NCBI RefSeq assembly: GCF_900109465.1
Contig: NZ_FOAZ01000031.1
Span: 1 to 64,000 of the forward strand
Origin: Streptacidiphilus jiangxiensis
GTDB lineage: Bacteria; Actinomycetota; Actinomycetes; Streptomycetales; Streptomycetaceae
Reading direction: 5' to 3'
Length of the DNA stretch: 64,000 nt
Shown here: positions 6,516 to 14,640 of the stretch, piece after piece
How the letters are laid out: the number at the start of each line of letters is the position of its first letter
Numbering within the stretch: position 1 is the first letter of the stretch
The notes under the pieces: model-generated
The model's input: only the letters and a program-made list of their open reading frames with translations
What the model was told of the DNA's origin: nothing
Databases searched by the model: none
Program-made: the position numbers and the translations under genes

Positions 6516-7958
6516 ATGGGTCACCGCGCGGGTCACAGTGAACGGAGAGACGTGAGCGCGATGGGGACGGCGGAGCAGCAGTCACGGGAGCCCCGGAAGA
6601 TCGACCCGGAGCGGCTGGACCGCGTGCTGCGGGCCGCCGTCGCGGCCGGTCTGGTGGGCGGCGAGCAGGTGGCGGCCGGTTTCGTCGACGTCGACGGCCT
6701 GCTGCGGTCCGTCGCCGACCTGCGCGGCGCCTTCGCGACGGACGGCGTGGGCGGACGCGCCGAGGTGCTGCACACCTTCGCGGCGAAGGCCTGCGCGCTG
6801 GTGCCGGTGCTGAGGCTGCTGGCCGCGACGGGCCTGGGATGCGAGGTGGCGAGCGCGGGAGAGCTCGCGCTCGCGCTGGCCGCCGGATTCCCGACCGGGC
6901 GGATCGTGCTGGACTCCCCCGCCAAGACCGAGGCCGAGCTGGCGCAGGCGCTGGCCCTCGGCGTCGCGGTGAACGCGGACAACCTGGACGAGGTGGCGCG
7001 CATCGCCGCGCTGCGCGGCGACACGGGCGGCTCCGTGCTCGGACTGCGGATCAACCCGCAGGTCGGCGCCGGCTCGATCGCTGCGATGAGTACCGCCTCG
7101 CAGCACGCCAAGTTCGGCGAGCCGCTGCGCGACCCGGGCGCGCGCGAACGGATCACCGCCGCCTTCGCCCGCCACCCCTGGCTGACCCGGCTCCACGTCC
7201 ACGTCGGCTCGCAGGGCTGTCCGTTGGAGCTCATCGCGGCCGGGGTCCGGGCGGTGCACGAGCTGGCGGAGGAGATCAACGAGCGGGCCGGACGGCGCCA
7301 GGTCACCAGCATCGACCTCGGCGGCGGACTGACCGTCAACTTCGAGGGCGACGAGATCCGACCCTCGCACCGCGCCTACGCGGACCACCTGCGCGCCGCC
7401 GTCCCGGGCCTGTTCGACGGCGGCTACGCGCTGGTGACCGAGTTCGGCCGCTCACTCGTCGCCAAGAACGGCTTCACGGCCGCGGTGGCGGAGTACACCA
7501 AACAGGTCGGCGGGCGCCGGGTGGCCCTCACCCACGCGGGCGCACACCTGGCGACGCGCACCGTCCTCATGCCCGACGCCTGGCCGCTGCGGATCTCCGT
7601 GCACCGGCCCGACGGCAGCCGCCGCGTCCCCGGACCGGACGACCCACCCGTCGTCCAGGACGTCGCCGGACCGCTCTGCTTCGCCGGGGACGTGGTCGCC
7701 CACGAGCGGCCCCTGCCCGCGATCGGGCCGGGCGACCTGGTCGTGCTGCACGACACCGGCGGCTACTACACGTCCGCGCCCTGGGGGTACAACAGCGTGG
7801 CCCGTCCCGCGATCCACGGCTTCACCACCGCACCGGACGGAGAGGTGCGGTTCGCGCTCGTACGGGCCCGGCAGAGCGTCGAGCAGGTCGTGGCCGAGAG
7901 CGGCGGGGCGCACGCGGACTCCCTCCTGGGCCTCGGCGACGCCCGGGGAGGGGCTTGA
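6516..7958 (+). CDS. PLP-dependent fold-type III decarboxylase-like protein (LysA/alanine racemase-like)
   Basis: 480 residues of the diaminopimelate/ornithine decarboxylase family. Seen motifs: F-A-A-K-A (PLP-lysine, usual form Y-A-x-K-A), HVHVGSQ, DLGGGL, EFGRSLVAK (usual E-P-G-R), CFAGD (usual C-E-S-x-D) and GGYYTSAPWGYNS. So it is a full-length but divergent member, unlikely to be the housekeeping LysA. The substrate is unknown: a diamine or amino acid. ATG 6516 is chosen for GAGGAG 7 nt upstream; GTG 6552 and ATG 6561 are alternatives. It is transcribed away from a TetR gene. The next gene, a small DoxX-like protein, follows after 87 bp. Confidence 0.75.
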   Translation: MGHRAGHSERRDVSAMGTAEQQSREPRKIDPERLDRVLRAAVAAGLVGGEQVAAGFVDVDGLLRSVADLRGAFATDGVGGRAEVLHTFAAKACALVPVLRLLAATGLGCEVASAGELALALAAGFPTGRIVLDSPAKTEAELAQALALGVAVNADNLDEVARIAALRGDTGGSVLGLRINPQVGAGSIAAMSTASQHAKFGEPLRDPGARERITAAFARHPWLTRLHVHVGSQGCPLELIAAGVRAVHELAEEINERAGRRQVTSIDLGGGLTVNFEGDEIRPSHRAYADHLRAAVPGLFDGGYALVTEFGRSLVAKNGFTAAVAEYTKQVGGRRVALTHAGAHLATRTVLMPDAWPLRISVHRPDGSRRVPGPDDPPVVQDVAGPLCFAGDVVAHERPLPAIGPGDLVVLHDTGGYYTSAPWGYNSVARPAIHGFTTAPDGEVRFALVRARQSVEQVVAESGGAHADSLLGLGDARGGA

Positions 7959-8045
7959 CCGGGCCTGGGCTCTCGCGGCCGGGCAGGGCGGACGATAGCC
8001 TTCCCTACCGACCGGTAACCCTCTCTGATCCCGCGAGGCACCACG

Positions 8046-8417
8046 ATGACCGACCGCAGGCCCGCCCCGTCCGCCACCTCGCTCGCCGTACTGCTCGCCG
8101 TGGCCGGCGCCACGCACTTCGTCGCACCCGCACCGTTCGACGCGATCGTGCCGCGGGCGCTCCCGGGCCGGGCGCGCACCTGGACCTACCTGAGCGGCGC
8201 CGCGGAGCTCGCCGTCGCCGCGACGCTCGCCAACCCCCGCACCCGCCGGACCGGTGGCCGCCTCGCGGCCGGCCTCTTCCTGGCCGTCCTGCCCGCGAAC
8301 GTGCAGATGGCCCTCGACTGGCAGGACAAGGCCCCGGCCCTGCGCGCCGCCGCCTGGGCCCGCGTGCCGCTCCAGGCCCCGCTGATCGCCCGCTCCCTGC
8401 GGATCGCCCGGGGCTGA
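8046..8417 (+). CDS. DoxX-like small membrane protein
   Basis: 123 residues with about four hydrophobic segments (13-30, 47-62, 74-92, 100-115). The N-terminal A-x-A-x-T-H-F-V-A-P-x-x-F and Y-L-S-G-A-A-E-L motifs are typical of DoxX/DUF4260-like quinone-associated membrane proteins. The molecular role is poorly defined; in the family it is linked to membrane redox processes. GAGG precedes the ATG at a suitable distance. It stands between a PLP enzyme and a methyltransferase on the same strand but with separate spacing, so joint function is not implied. Confidence 0.7.
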   Translation: MTDRRPAPSATSLAVLLAVAGATHFVAPAPFDAIVPRALPGRARTWTYLSGAAELAVAATLANPRTRRTGGRLAAGLFLAVLPANVQMALDWQDKAPALRAAAWARVPLQAPLIARSLRIARG

Positions 8418-8513
8418 GACCGGGCCTGAGCGGGGCCGCACTCAGGGCTGACTGCGGGCAGGGATGCTCGAAATCACCTCCCGGTACCCGGTCGCGCCGC
8501 GTAGGGTCCGCTC

Positions 8514-9167
8514 ATGGACTGGAGCGCCTGGCACGAGCAGTACGACGTGGCCGACTCGACCCTGGCCCGCCGCCTCAGGGCCGTTCAGGAGCACGTGCGG
8601 CAGGCCCTCGACGGCGCTCCCGCCGGCGAGTTGAACGTGGTCAGCCTCTGCGCCGGCGAGGGCAGGGACCTGCTGGAGGTCCTGGCGGACCACCCCCGCC
8701 GCGACGACGTGCGGGCCCTGCTCGTGGAGCTGGACCCGCGCAACGCGGCCGTCGCGCGCCGGGCGGCGGCGAGCGCCGGCCTGCACCGGGTCGAGGTGGT
8801 GACCGGCGACGCCTCCCTGCTCGACCACTACGCGACCCTGGTGCCCGCCCATCTCGTGCTGGCCTGCGGCATCTTCGGCAACATCACCGCGGCGGACATC
8901 GAGCGCACCGTCGCCGCCTGCGACCAGCTCTGCCGCTCCGACGGCACCGTCATCTGGACCCGCCACCGCGAGGCGCCCGACCTGGTCCCGCAGATCTGCG
9001 CCTGGTTCGAGGAGCGCGGCTTCGAGCTGCGCTGGCTCTCCCCCGCGGACGCGGGCTTCGGCGTGGGCGTGCAACGTTTCACCGGCACCCAGCAGCCGCT
9101 GCAGCGCGGAGTCCGCCTCTTCGAGTTCGTCGGCTACGACGTGCTCCGTGGCGACAGGCCCGGCTGA
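8514..9167 (+). CDS. Class I SAM-dependent methyltransferase family protein
   Basis: 217 residues. The Rossmann glycine-rich SAM loop appears as VVSLCAGEGRDL (about residues 43-54), followed by an acidic LVELD at the end of beta2 and G-D-A-S after beta3. The substrate is unknown. The conserved N-terminus (M-D-W-x-x-W-H-x-x-Y-D) and the CAGEGRD variant mark a family common in Streptomyces and annotated only as methyltransferase. TAGGGT (8502-8507) ends 6 nt before the ATG, so this gene is probably leaderless. A convergent XRE gene ends 6 bp downstream. Confidence 0.8.
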   Translation: MDWSAWHEQYDVADSTLARRLRAVQEHVRQALDGAPAGELNVVSLCAGEGRDLLEVLADHPRRDDVRALLVELDPRNAAVARRAAASAGLHRVEVVTGDASLLDHYATLVPAHLVLACGIFGNITAADIERTVAACDQLCRSDGTVIWTRHREAPDLVPQICAWFEERGFELRWLSPADAGFGVGVQRFTGTQQPLQRGVRLFEFVGYDVLRGDRPG

Positions 9168-9173
9168 CGACGT

Positions 9174-9902
9174 CTACCGTCCGCGCTGCGCGAGGCCTCG
9201 CACCTGCTCGGCCGAAAGACGGCGGCACTCCCACAGCAGCGCGGCGGTGTCCGTCGTCGCCGGGGTCGGGGGCGGTGGTGGCTGTCGCATCGCCACGCCG
9301 GTGACGGCGGCCAGTTCGCCCGCGTCGAGTCCCAGGACGGCGGCGAAGTCCGTCACCAGACGGGACGTCAGGTTCTTGCGGCCCGATCCGATCACACCGT
9401 AGGTCGACGCGGACAGGTACGTGGGGGTGGTGACGGCCAGGACGCGGGCCATCCCGCTCCAGCTCAGGTTGCGGTACTGCAGCATCCGGACGGGCCAGGA
9501 TCCGGGGCCGTCGAAGAGCGGCGCGACGCGCCGTGGGGCGAAGGCCGAGCGGCGGTCCTGCTGCGGCAGGGCGCGGGCCTGCTCCAACAGGTCGCGGCGC
9601 TGCGCGGCCGGCAGTCGCCAGGCATCCGAGATCAGCCCGTCGACCCAGCGCTCCGCCTCGGGGTCCAGGGGTGTGAGGTCCTCCGGCACCGGATGCCCGG
9701 CGAGGACGACGAGGTCGACCGTGTGCAGTCCGAGCGCGGGCGCGAGCCTGCGCAGCAGCGTCTGCGTCGGCGGGGTTCCGAGGAGCACGGCGTCGAGCTC
9801 GTCGGCCGGCACGGCGGCGCGGTCGGCGAGCTCGTGCGCGGCCAGGCCGCGGTGGTTCAGGAGACGTGCGAGGACCGTTCCGCATCCCGGATGCTCCTTC
9901 AT
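9174..9902 (-). CDS. Helix-turn-helix regulator with two HTH-like regions
   Basis: 242 residues. The first helix-turn-helix lies at about 8-50 (VLARLLNHRGLAAHELADRA ... LLRRLAPALGL). A second XRE-like HTH lies at about 155-200 (MARVLAV ... TYGVIGSGRKNLTSRLVTDFAAVLGLDAGELAAVTGV). It is followed by a Pro-rich linker (RQPPPPPTP) and a short C-terminal helix. Such duplicated HTH proteins are frequent in Streptomyces and mostly uncharacterised. ATG 9902 is chosen because upstream residues are low-complexity Arg/Gly; TACCCT 7 nt before it suggests leaderless translation. The targets are unknown. Confidence 0.75.
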   Translation of the reverse strand: MKEHPGCGTVLARLLNHRGLAAHELADRAAVPADELDAVLLGTPPTQTLLRRLAPALGLHTVDLVVLAGHPVPEDLTPLDPEAERWVDGLISDAWRLPAAQRRDLLEQARALPQQDRRSAFAPRRVAPLFDGPGSWPVRMLQYRNLSWSGMARVLAVTTPTYLSASTYGVIGSGRKNLTSRLVTDFAAVLGLDAGELAAVTGVAMRQPPPPPTPATTDTAALLWECRRLSAEQVRGLAQRGR

Positions 9903-9943
9903 GCCCGGCAGGGTAGCGCTGTCCGGGCGGGCTCGCCGGGTCT

Positions 9944-10849
9944 TCAGGAACCCCCGCCTGCGACCGCGCGTACGGCCGGCCGGCGCTGCGCGAGCACCCC
10001 CACCGACGCGCCTACCAGGACCAGTGCGGCGCCCAGCAGTTGGAGGGCCGTCAGGGCACTGCCGGGCAGCAGGGCCGCCGCGGCGACGATGCTCACCACC
10101 GGCTCCAGCATGCTGCCGAGCGACGCCTTGGTCGGCCCGAGCAGCGCCATGCCCGCGAAGAAGCACAGGATCGCCACCACTGTCGAGCCCAGCGCCACGC
10201 ACACCACCGGCACCCAGCCCGCCTCCCGGAACCCGAAGGACAGCTGTCCGCGCACCGCGCCGTAGCCGAGGAACGACAGCGCCGCGAAGAGCGAGACCAG
10301 GCCGGTGAGCGCCACCGGCGGCAGGCCGCCGGCGCCGAGCCGGTCGCCGTAGAGGATGTAGACCGTGTAGACCACGGCCGCACCGACGGCCTCACCGATG
10401 CCCACCGCGCTCAGCCCGCCGCCCAGCCGGCCGAGGGCCAGGGCCACCCCGCAGAGCGTCACCACGACCGAGCCGACGACCGCGGCCGTCGGCCGCTCCT
10501 TGCCGATCGCCGCCGCGCCGCAGGCGACCAACGCCGGGTAGACGTAGAGGATCAACGCCGCCAGGGCCGGCGAGATGTGGCGGACGGCGGAGAAGTAGAG
10601 CGTCGACTGCGCGGCGTAGAGCACGCCGCCCAGCAGTGCCACCCGCAGCAGGTCGCCCCGGGTCACCCGGAGGCCGCCGCGGCGGCGGGCGTACCACCAG
10701 GCGCAGGGCAGGAAGAGTGCGGCCGCGATTGCGAAGCGCAGGAAGAGCAGTGTGGGCACGGTGAGCCCGTCCCCGTAGGCGTGCACGGCGAAAACGGGCA
10801 TCAGCCCGAAGCCCGTCGCCGACAGGCCGACCAATCCGAACCCGCGCAC
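9944..10849 (-). CDS. EamA/DMT family transporter
   Basis: 301 residues with about ten hydrophobic helices, in two EamA repeats (about 5-135 and 150-285). Typical motifs include F-L-R-F-A-I-A-A, L-Y-A-A-Q-S-T-L-Y-F-x-A-V and A-S-L-G-S-M-L-E-P-V. These drug/metabolite exporters act in the cytoplasmic membrane; the substrate is not predictable. The start is GTG 10849, with GGGAGGGGG about 5 nt upstream. It lies downstream of the HxlR regulator on the same strand (66 bp gap) and could be co-transcribed with it. Confidence 0.88.
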   Translation of the reverse strand: MRGFGLVGLSATGFGLMPVFAVHAYGDGLTVPTLLFLRFAIAAALFLPCAWWYARRRGGLRVTRGDLLRVALLGGVLYAAQSTLYFSAVRHISPALAALILYVYPALVACGAAAIGKERPTAAVVGSVVVTLCGVALALGRLGGGLSAVGIGEAVGAAVVYTVYILYGDRLGAGGLPPVALTGLVSLFAALSFLGYGAVRGQLSFGFREAGWVPVVCVALGSTVVAILCFFAGMALLGPTKASLGSMLEPVVSIVAAAALLPGSALTALQLLGAALVLVGASVGVLAQRRPAVRAVAGGGS

Positions 10850-10915
10850 GGCGCCCCCTCCCCGGACCGACGACGGCCGACATCCTACGAATCTCGTCCG
10901 TCATCGAACAACCGG

Positions 10916-11314
10916 TTAACGGGGCCGCTGGTCGTAGGCGTCGCGCGCCTCCTGGACGGCTTCCATCCGCCGGTGGGTCCACTCGGCCAGGTCGCGGACG
11001 CGTTCCGCCGCCTCGCGGCCCAGGTCGGTCAGGGAGTAGTCCACCCGCGGCGGGATCACCGGCTTGGCGTCGCGGTGGACGAGGCCGTCGCGCTCCAGGG
11101 TCTGCAGGGTCTGGATCAGCATCTTCTCGCTCACCCGGCCGATCGCCCGGCGCAGCTCACCGAAGCGGTAGGGGCGCTCCATGAGCTCGATCAGCACCAG
11201 GACGCCCCAGCGGCTGGTGACGTGTTCCAGGACGAGGCGGTAGGGGCAGAGCTGCTCGCTCATGCCGCTGGCGGCGCGGTACTTCGGGGCGAGCGGTGGG
11301 GTACTTACGGCCAT
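10916..11314 (-). CDS. HxlR-type redox-sensing regulator (QorR/YtfH-like)
   Basis: 132 residues with a winged-helix HxlR domain: C-P-Y-R at 23-26, S-R-W-G-V-L-V-L-I-E-L, F-G-E-L-R-R-A-I-G-R-V-S-E-K-M-L and V-D-Y-S-L-T-D-L-G. The single Cys23 at the start of the domain matches the thiol sensor of HypR/QorR proteins, which are inactivated by quinones, diamide or aldehydes. It is divergent from an NmrA-like quinone reductase, exactly as E. coli ytfH/ytfG (qorB). The intergenic region contains repeated CAGTAC elements that are likely its operator. The function is inferred from family and arrangement. Confidence 0.85.
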   Translation of the reverse strand: MAVSTPPLAPKYRAASGMSEQLCPYRLVLEHVTSRWGVLVLIELMERPYRFGELRRAIGRVSEKMLIQTLQTLERDGLVHRDAKPVIPPRVDYSLTDLGREAAERVRDLAEWTHRRMEAVQEARDAYDQRPR

Positions 11315-11316
11315 GC

Positions 11317-11341
11317 CAGTACCTTACTTCAAAGACAGTAC
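11317..11341. promoter_or_regulatory. Probable HxlR operator between regulator and qorB-like gene
   Basis: CAGTAC occurs at 11317-11322 and again at 11336-11341 (19-bp period). The segment also reads as the inverted pair AGTAC-N15-GTACT, with a further GTACTTAC at 11301. It sits at the start of the regulator gene and upstream of the reductase. Confidence 0.5.
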
Positions 11342-11414
11342 TTTCCAACAGAGAGTGCCACTCCTACGGTGGGTGTCACCGCACCCCACCAGGAGATCCA
11401 GGAGATCGCAGACC

Positions 11415-12269
11415 ATGAGCATCGTCGTCACCGGAGCCACCGGACACCTCGGCCGCCACGTCGTGGACCAGCTGCTGAAGGAGGTTCCGGCCGAGCAGGT
11501 CACCGCCGTCGTGCGCGACGCCGCCAGGGCCGCCGACCTCGCCGCACTCGGCGTGCGGATCGCCGTCGCCGACTACGACGCGCCCGAGAGCTTCGACGGA
11601 GTCCTCGCCGCCGGGGACAGGGTGCTGCTGATCTCCGGCAGCGAGATCGGCGCGGATCGCGTCGCCCAGCACCGGGTCGTCATCGACGCCGCGAAGGCGG
11701 CGGGTGTCGCGCTGCTGGCCTACACCAGCGCGCCGGGCCGCCTGAAGGCCGCCCTCGCCGACGACCACCGCGGCACCGAGGAGGCACTGCTCGCCTCCGG
11801 CGTGCCCTACGTGCTGCTGCGCAACGGCTGGTACCACGAGAACTACACCGAGCGGCTCGACCCGGTCCTCGCGCACAGCGCGGTCGTCGGCGCCGCGGGC
11901 GAGGGCCGGATCTCCTCCGCCTCGCGCGCCGACTACGCGGCCGCCGCCGTCGCGGTGCTGACCGGTGCGGGCCACGAGAACCGGACCTACGAGCTGGGCG
12001 GCGACACCGCGTGGAGCCTGGCCGAGTACGCGGCCGAGCTCACCCGGCAGACCGGCACCGAGATCGTCTACAGCGAGGTCTCCGACGAGGCCCTGACCGG
12101 CATCCTGACCGGTGCCGGGCTGCCGGAGCCGATCGCGGTGATCCTGGCGGGTGTCGACGCCTCCATCGCCCGCGGCGAGCTGGTCGTCGACTCCGGCGAC
12201 CTCTCCCGCCTCACCGGCCGCCCGACCTCCACGCTCGCCGACGCGATCACCGCTGCCCTGAAGAACTGA
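11415..12269 (+). CDS. qorB: NmrA-like NAD(P)H:quinone oxidoreductase (QorB/YtfG-like)
   Basis: 284 residues of the atypical SDR/NmrA family. The N-terminal nucleotide loop is VTGATGHLG. Other visible signatures are LLISGSE, AYTSA, H-R-G-T-E-E-A-L-L-A-S-G-V-P-Y-x-x-L-R-N-G-W-Y-x-E-N-Y and the C-terminal L-T-G-R-P-T-S-T-L. E. coli QorB (YtfG) reduces quinones with NADPH. The ATG at 11415 follows a duplicated AGGAGATC. It is divergently paired with an HxlR regulator whose sensor Cys is intact, consistent with induction by electrophilic quinones. A GC-rich stem-loop follows the stop. Confidence 0.82.
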   Translation: MSIVVTGATGHLGRHVVDQLLKEVPAEQVTAVVRDAARAADLAALGVRIAVADYDAPESFDGVLAAGDRVLLISGSEIGADRVAQHRVVIDAAKAAGVALLAYTSAPGRLKAALADDHRGTEEALLASGVPYVLLRNGWYHENYTERLDPVLAHSAVVGAAGEGRISSASRADYAAAAVAVLTGAGHENRTYELGGDTAWSLAEYAAELTRQTGTEIVYSEVSDEALTGILTGAGLPEPIAVILAGVDASIARGELVVDSGDLSRLTGRPTSTLADAITAALKN

Positions 12270-12284
12270 CGCGGCCCTGAAGAA

Positions 12285-12303
12285 CCGCGGGCCGACCCCG
12301 CGG
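12285..12303 (+). terminator. Terminator after the qorB-like gene
   Basis: CCGCGGG (12285-12291) pairs with CCCGCGG (12297-12303) around a 5-nt loop, 15 bp after the stop codon. Confidence 0.55.
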
Positions 12304-12446
12304 ACGCCGCGCCACCGTACCGCCGTGTCAGCGCGCAGAACCGGTGGCGCGGTGGTGTGGCCAGGGAACTCCGAGTTGTTGGCCCGCCCGGGCGGCGTCA
12401 GGCTTGGTCCCATGGATCACGGCAGCCGAGAGCCCGGGCCCCGGCG

Positions 12447-14630
12447 ATGACGGAGCCCGCCGAGAGCGCCACCGGGCAGGACATGCTGGCCGGGATGTTC
12501 GCGCACGCCCCGGTGATCTTCGCCGCGCTGGGCGGTCCCGATCACCGACTGGAGGGGGCGAACGCCGCGTTCTACGAGGCGGTCGGGGTGGGGCGTGGCC
12601 CCGCCATGCTGGGCCGCCCGGCTGCCGAGGTGCTTCCGGAACTCGTCCACCAGGGCCTGGTCGACCTGCTCGACGCGGCCTACCGCGAGGGCGAGCCCTT
12701 CGTCGCGCACCACACGGGCGTCCTGCTCGGCCCCGCCGGCAAGGCGCGCCAGCGGTTCTTCGACTTCAGCTTCGAACCGCGCCGCGACCGGACCGGACGG
12801 ATCGTCGGTGTGGCCTTCCTCGCGGTCGACGTGACCCGGCAACGGGCCGCGCACAAGCTCGCGTCCGAGCAGCAGGCGCTGCTGGAGCAGATCGCTCGGG
12901 ACTCGCCGCTGGCCGAGGTCCTGGACGGCATGTGCCGGGCCATCGAGAAGCTCTCGCCCAGGGTGCTCAGCTCGGTGCTGCTGCTCGACGAGACCGGGCG
13001 CCGGCTGCGGCACGGGGCCGCGCCGAGCCTCCCGGACTTCTACAACGCGGCCGTCGACGGCTCCCCCATCGGGCCGAGCGAGGGCTCCTGCGGCACCGCC
13101 GCCTACCGTCGCGAGATGGTGGTGGTCAGTGACATCGCCACCGACCCGCTCTGGGCCGCCTACCGCGACCTGGCCCAGCGCGCGGGGCTCGCCGCCTGCT
13201 GGTCGTCCCCCATCCTGTCCAGCTCCGACGAGCTGCTCGGCACCTTCGCCATGTACCACCGCACACCGCAGGAACTGAGCGAGGACGACCTCGACCTGAG
13301 CATCGTCTTCACCCGCACCGCGGCTCTGGCCATCGAGCGCCACCACGCCGAACGGGCGCGCCGCCAGGCCCTCGAGCGCGAGCTCGCGCTCAGCGCCGAT
13401 CTGGCGTTCGTCCTGGAGACCAGCACCGCGGTGAGCGAGGAGGCGCACTTCCCGGACAACCTGCGGCGCCTGGCCCGACTGGCCGTGCCGGCGCTCGGAC
13501 CGGCGTGTGTGATCGACGTCGTGGACGACGGCCGGATCCGGCGGGTCGCGGTCGCCCTCGCCCCGGACCTGCCACAGCGGGCCGAGGCGCTGCTGGCGGC
13601 CGAGACCTCCGCACGGGCGGAGGACTCCCCGGTCCGGCGGGTGCTCGCGACGGGCGCGAGCGAGGTCAGTACGGCGGCCCCGGCCGGGGCCTGGCAGGAG
13701 TTGGGACTGCGGATCACCGGGCAGGTCTGCGTCCCGCTCACGGCACGCGGCCACACCTTCGGCGCGCTGACCCTGGTGGCCACCGAGGACCGGATGCTGG
13801 ACGCCCGGGCGATCAGCCTGGCCGAGGAGCTCGCCCGCACCGCGGCGGCCGGCGCGGAGACCACCCGCCAGCACGAGCAGCGCGCGCGCCTGGCGCACGA
13901 CCTGCAGGCGGGACTGCTGCTGGCCGCGCTGCCGGAGATGCCCGGCGCGCAACTGGCCGCCTCCTACCGTCCGGCGGGCGAGGGGCTGGACATCGGCGGT
14001 GACTTCTACGACGTCTTCGCCCTGCCCGGGGACTGGTGGGGGCTGGTCATCGGGGACGTCTGCGGCCGTGGCGCCCACGCGGCGACCACGACCGCGCTGG
14101 TCCGCCACACGGCCCGGGCCGTCGCCCCGTTGTTGCCGACCCCGAGCGCGGTGGCGGAGTCGGTCAACGAAGCGCTGTTGGCCCGGCCGGACAGCGGCGA
14201 GAGTTTCGTGACGCTGATCTACGCGGAACTGCGCCAGGTGCGCGACGGGCTCGCCGTGAGCATGGTCCGTGCCGGGCATCCGCCCCCCTTGCTGCTGCGC
14301 GCCGACGGCACCGTCACCAGCCCCAGCCCCGCCGGTCAGCTCCTCGGGGTGTCGCCCGATCCGGAACTGGAGCTGGAGTCGTTCACCCTGGCCGGCGGGG
14401 ACTGCCTGGTCCTGGTGACCGACGGGATCCTGGAGGCCCGCGACCCGACCGGGACCCTCTTCGGCGAAGAGCGTCTGGTGGCCGCCCTGCGGTCGGCCAC
14501 GGGAACCACCGACGCGCAACGGATCCTCGACGCGGTCACCGACGCGGTCGACGCCTTCACCGGCGGCGTCACCGACGACGACCAGGCCGTCCTGGTCCTC
14601 GTGTCGCGTCAGGACCCGTCCGGCGCCTAG
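12447..14630 (+). CDS. PAS-GAF-GAF-SpoIIE/PP2C serine phosphatase
   Basis: 727 residues. An N-terminal PAS domain (about 10-125, ending VAFLAVDVT), a GAF domain (about 140-310, containing the G-S-C-G-T-A-A-Y hallmark), a second divergent GAF (about 325-480) and a C-terminal SpoIIE phosphatase (about 500-725). Phosphatase motifs are DIGGDFYDVF, GDVCGRGAHAA, RAGHPPPLLL, DGILEARD and T-D-D-D-Q-A-V-L-V. It is cytosolic; such proteins couple light, redox or ligand input to the partner-switching control of sigma factors or other targets. ATG 12447 begins the homology; the frame is open from 12357. The M20 gene converges 10 bp after its stop. Confidence 0.9.
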   Translation: MTEPAESATGQDMLAGMFAHAPVIFAALGGPDHRLEGANAAFYEAVGVGRGPAMLGRPAAEVLPELVHQGLVDLLDAAYREGEPFVAHHTGVLLGPAGKARQRFFDFSFEPRRDRTGRIVGVAFLAVDVTRQRAAHKLASEQQALLEQIARDSPLAEVLDGMCRAIEKLSPRVLSSVLLLDETGRRLRHGAAPSLPDFYNAAVDGSPIGPSEGSCGTAAYRREMVVVSDIATDPLWAAYRDLAQRAGLAACWSSPILSSSDELLGTFAMYHRTPQELSEDDLDLSIVFTRTAALAIERHHAERARRQALERELALSADLAFVLETSTAVSEEAHFPDNLRRLARLAVPALGPACVIDVVDDGRIRRVAVALAPDLPQRAEALLAAETSARAEDSPVRRVLATGASEVSTAAPAGAWQELGLRITGQVCVPLTARGHTFGALTLVATEDRMLDARAISLAEELARTAAAGAETTRQHEQRARLAHDLQAGLLLAALPEMPGAQLAASYRPAGEGLDIGGDFYDVFALPGDWWGLVIGDVCGRGAHAATTTALVRHTARAVAPLLPTPSAVAESVNEALLARPDSGESFVTLIYAELRQVRDGLAVSMVRAGHPPPLLLRADGTVTSPSPAGQLLGVSPDPELELESFTLAGGDCLVLVTDGILEARDPTGTLFGEERLVAALRSATGTTDAQRILDAVTDAVDAFTGGVTDDDQAVLVLVSRQDPSGA

Positions 14631-14640
14631 CGTCACGGCG

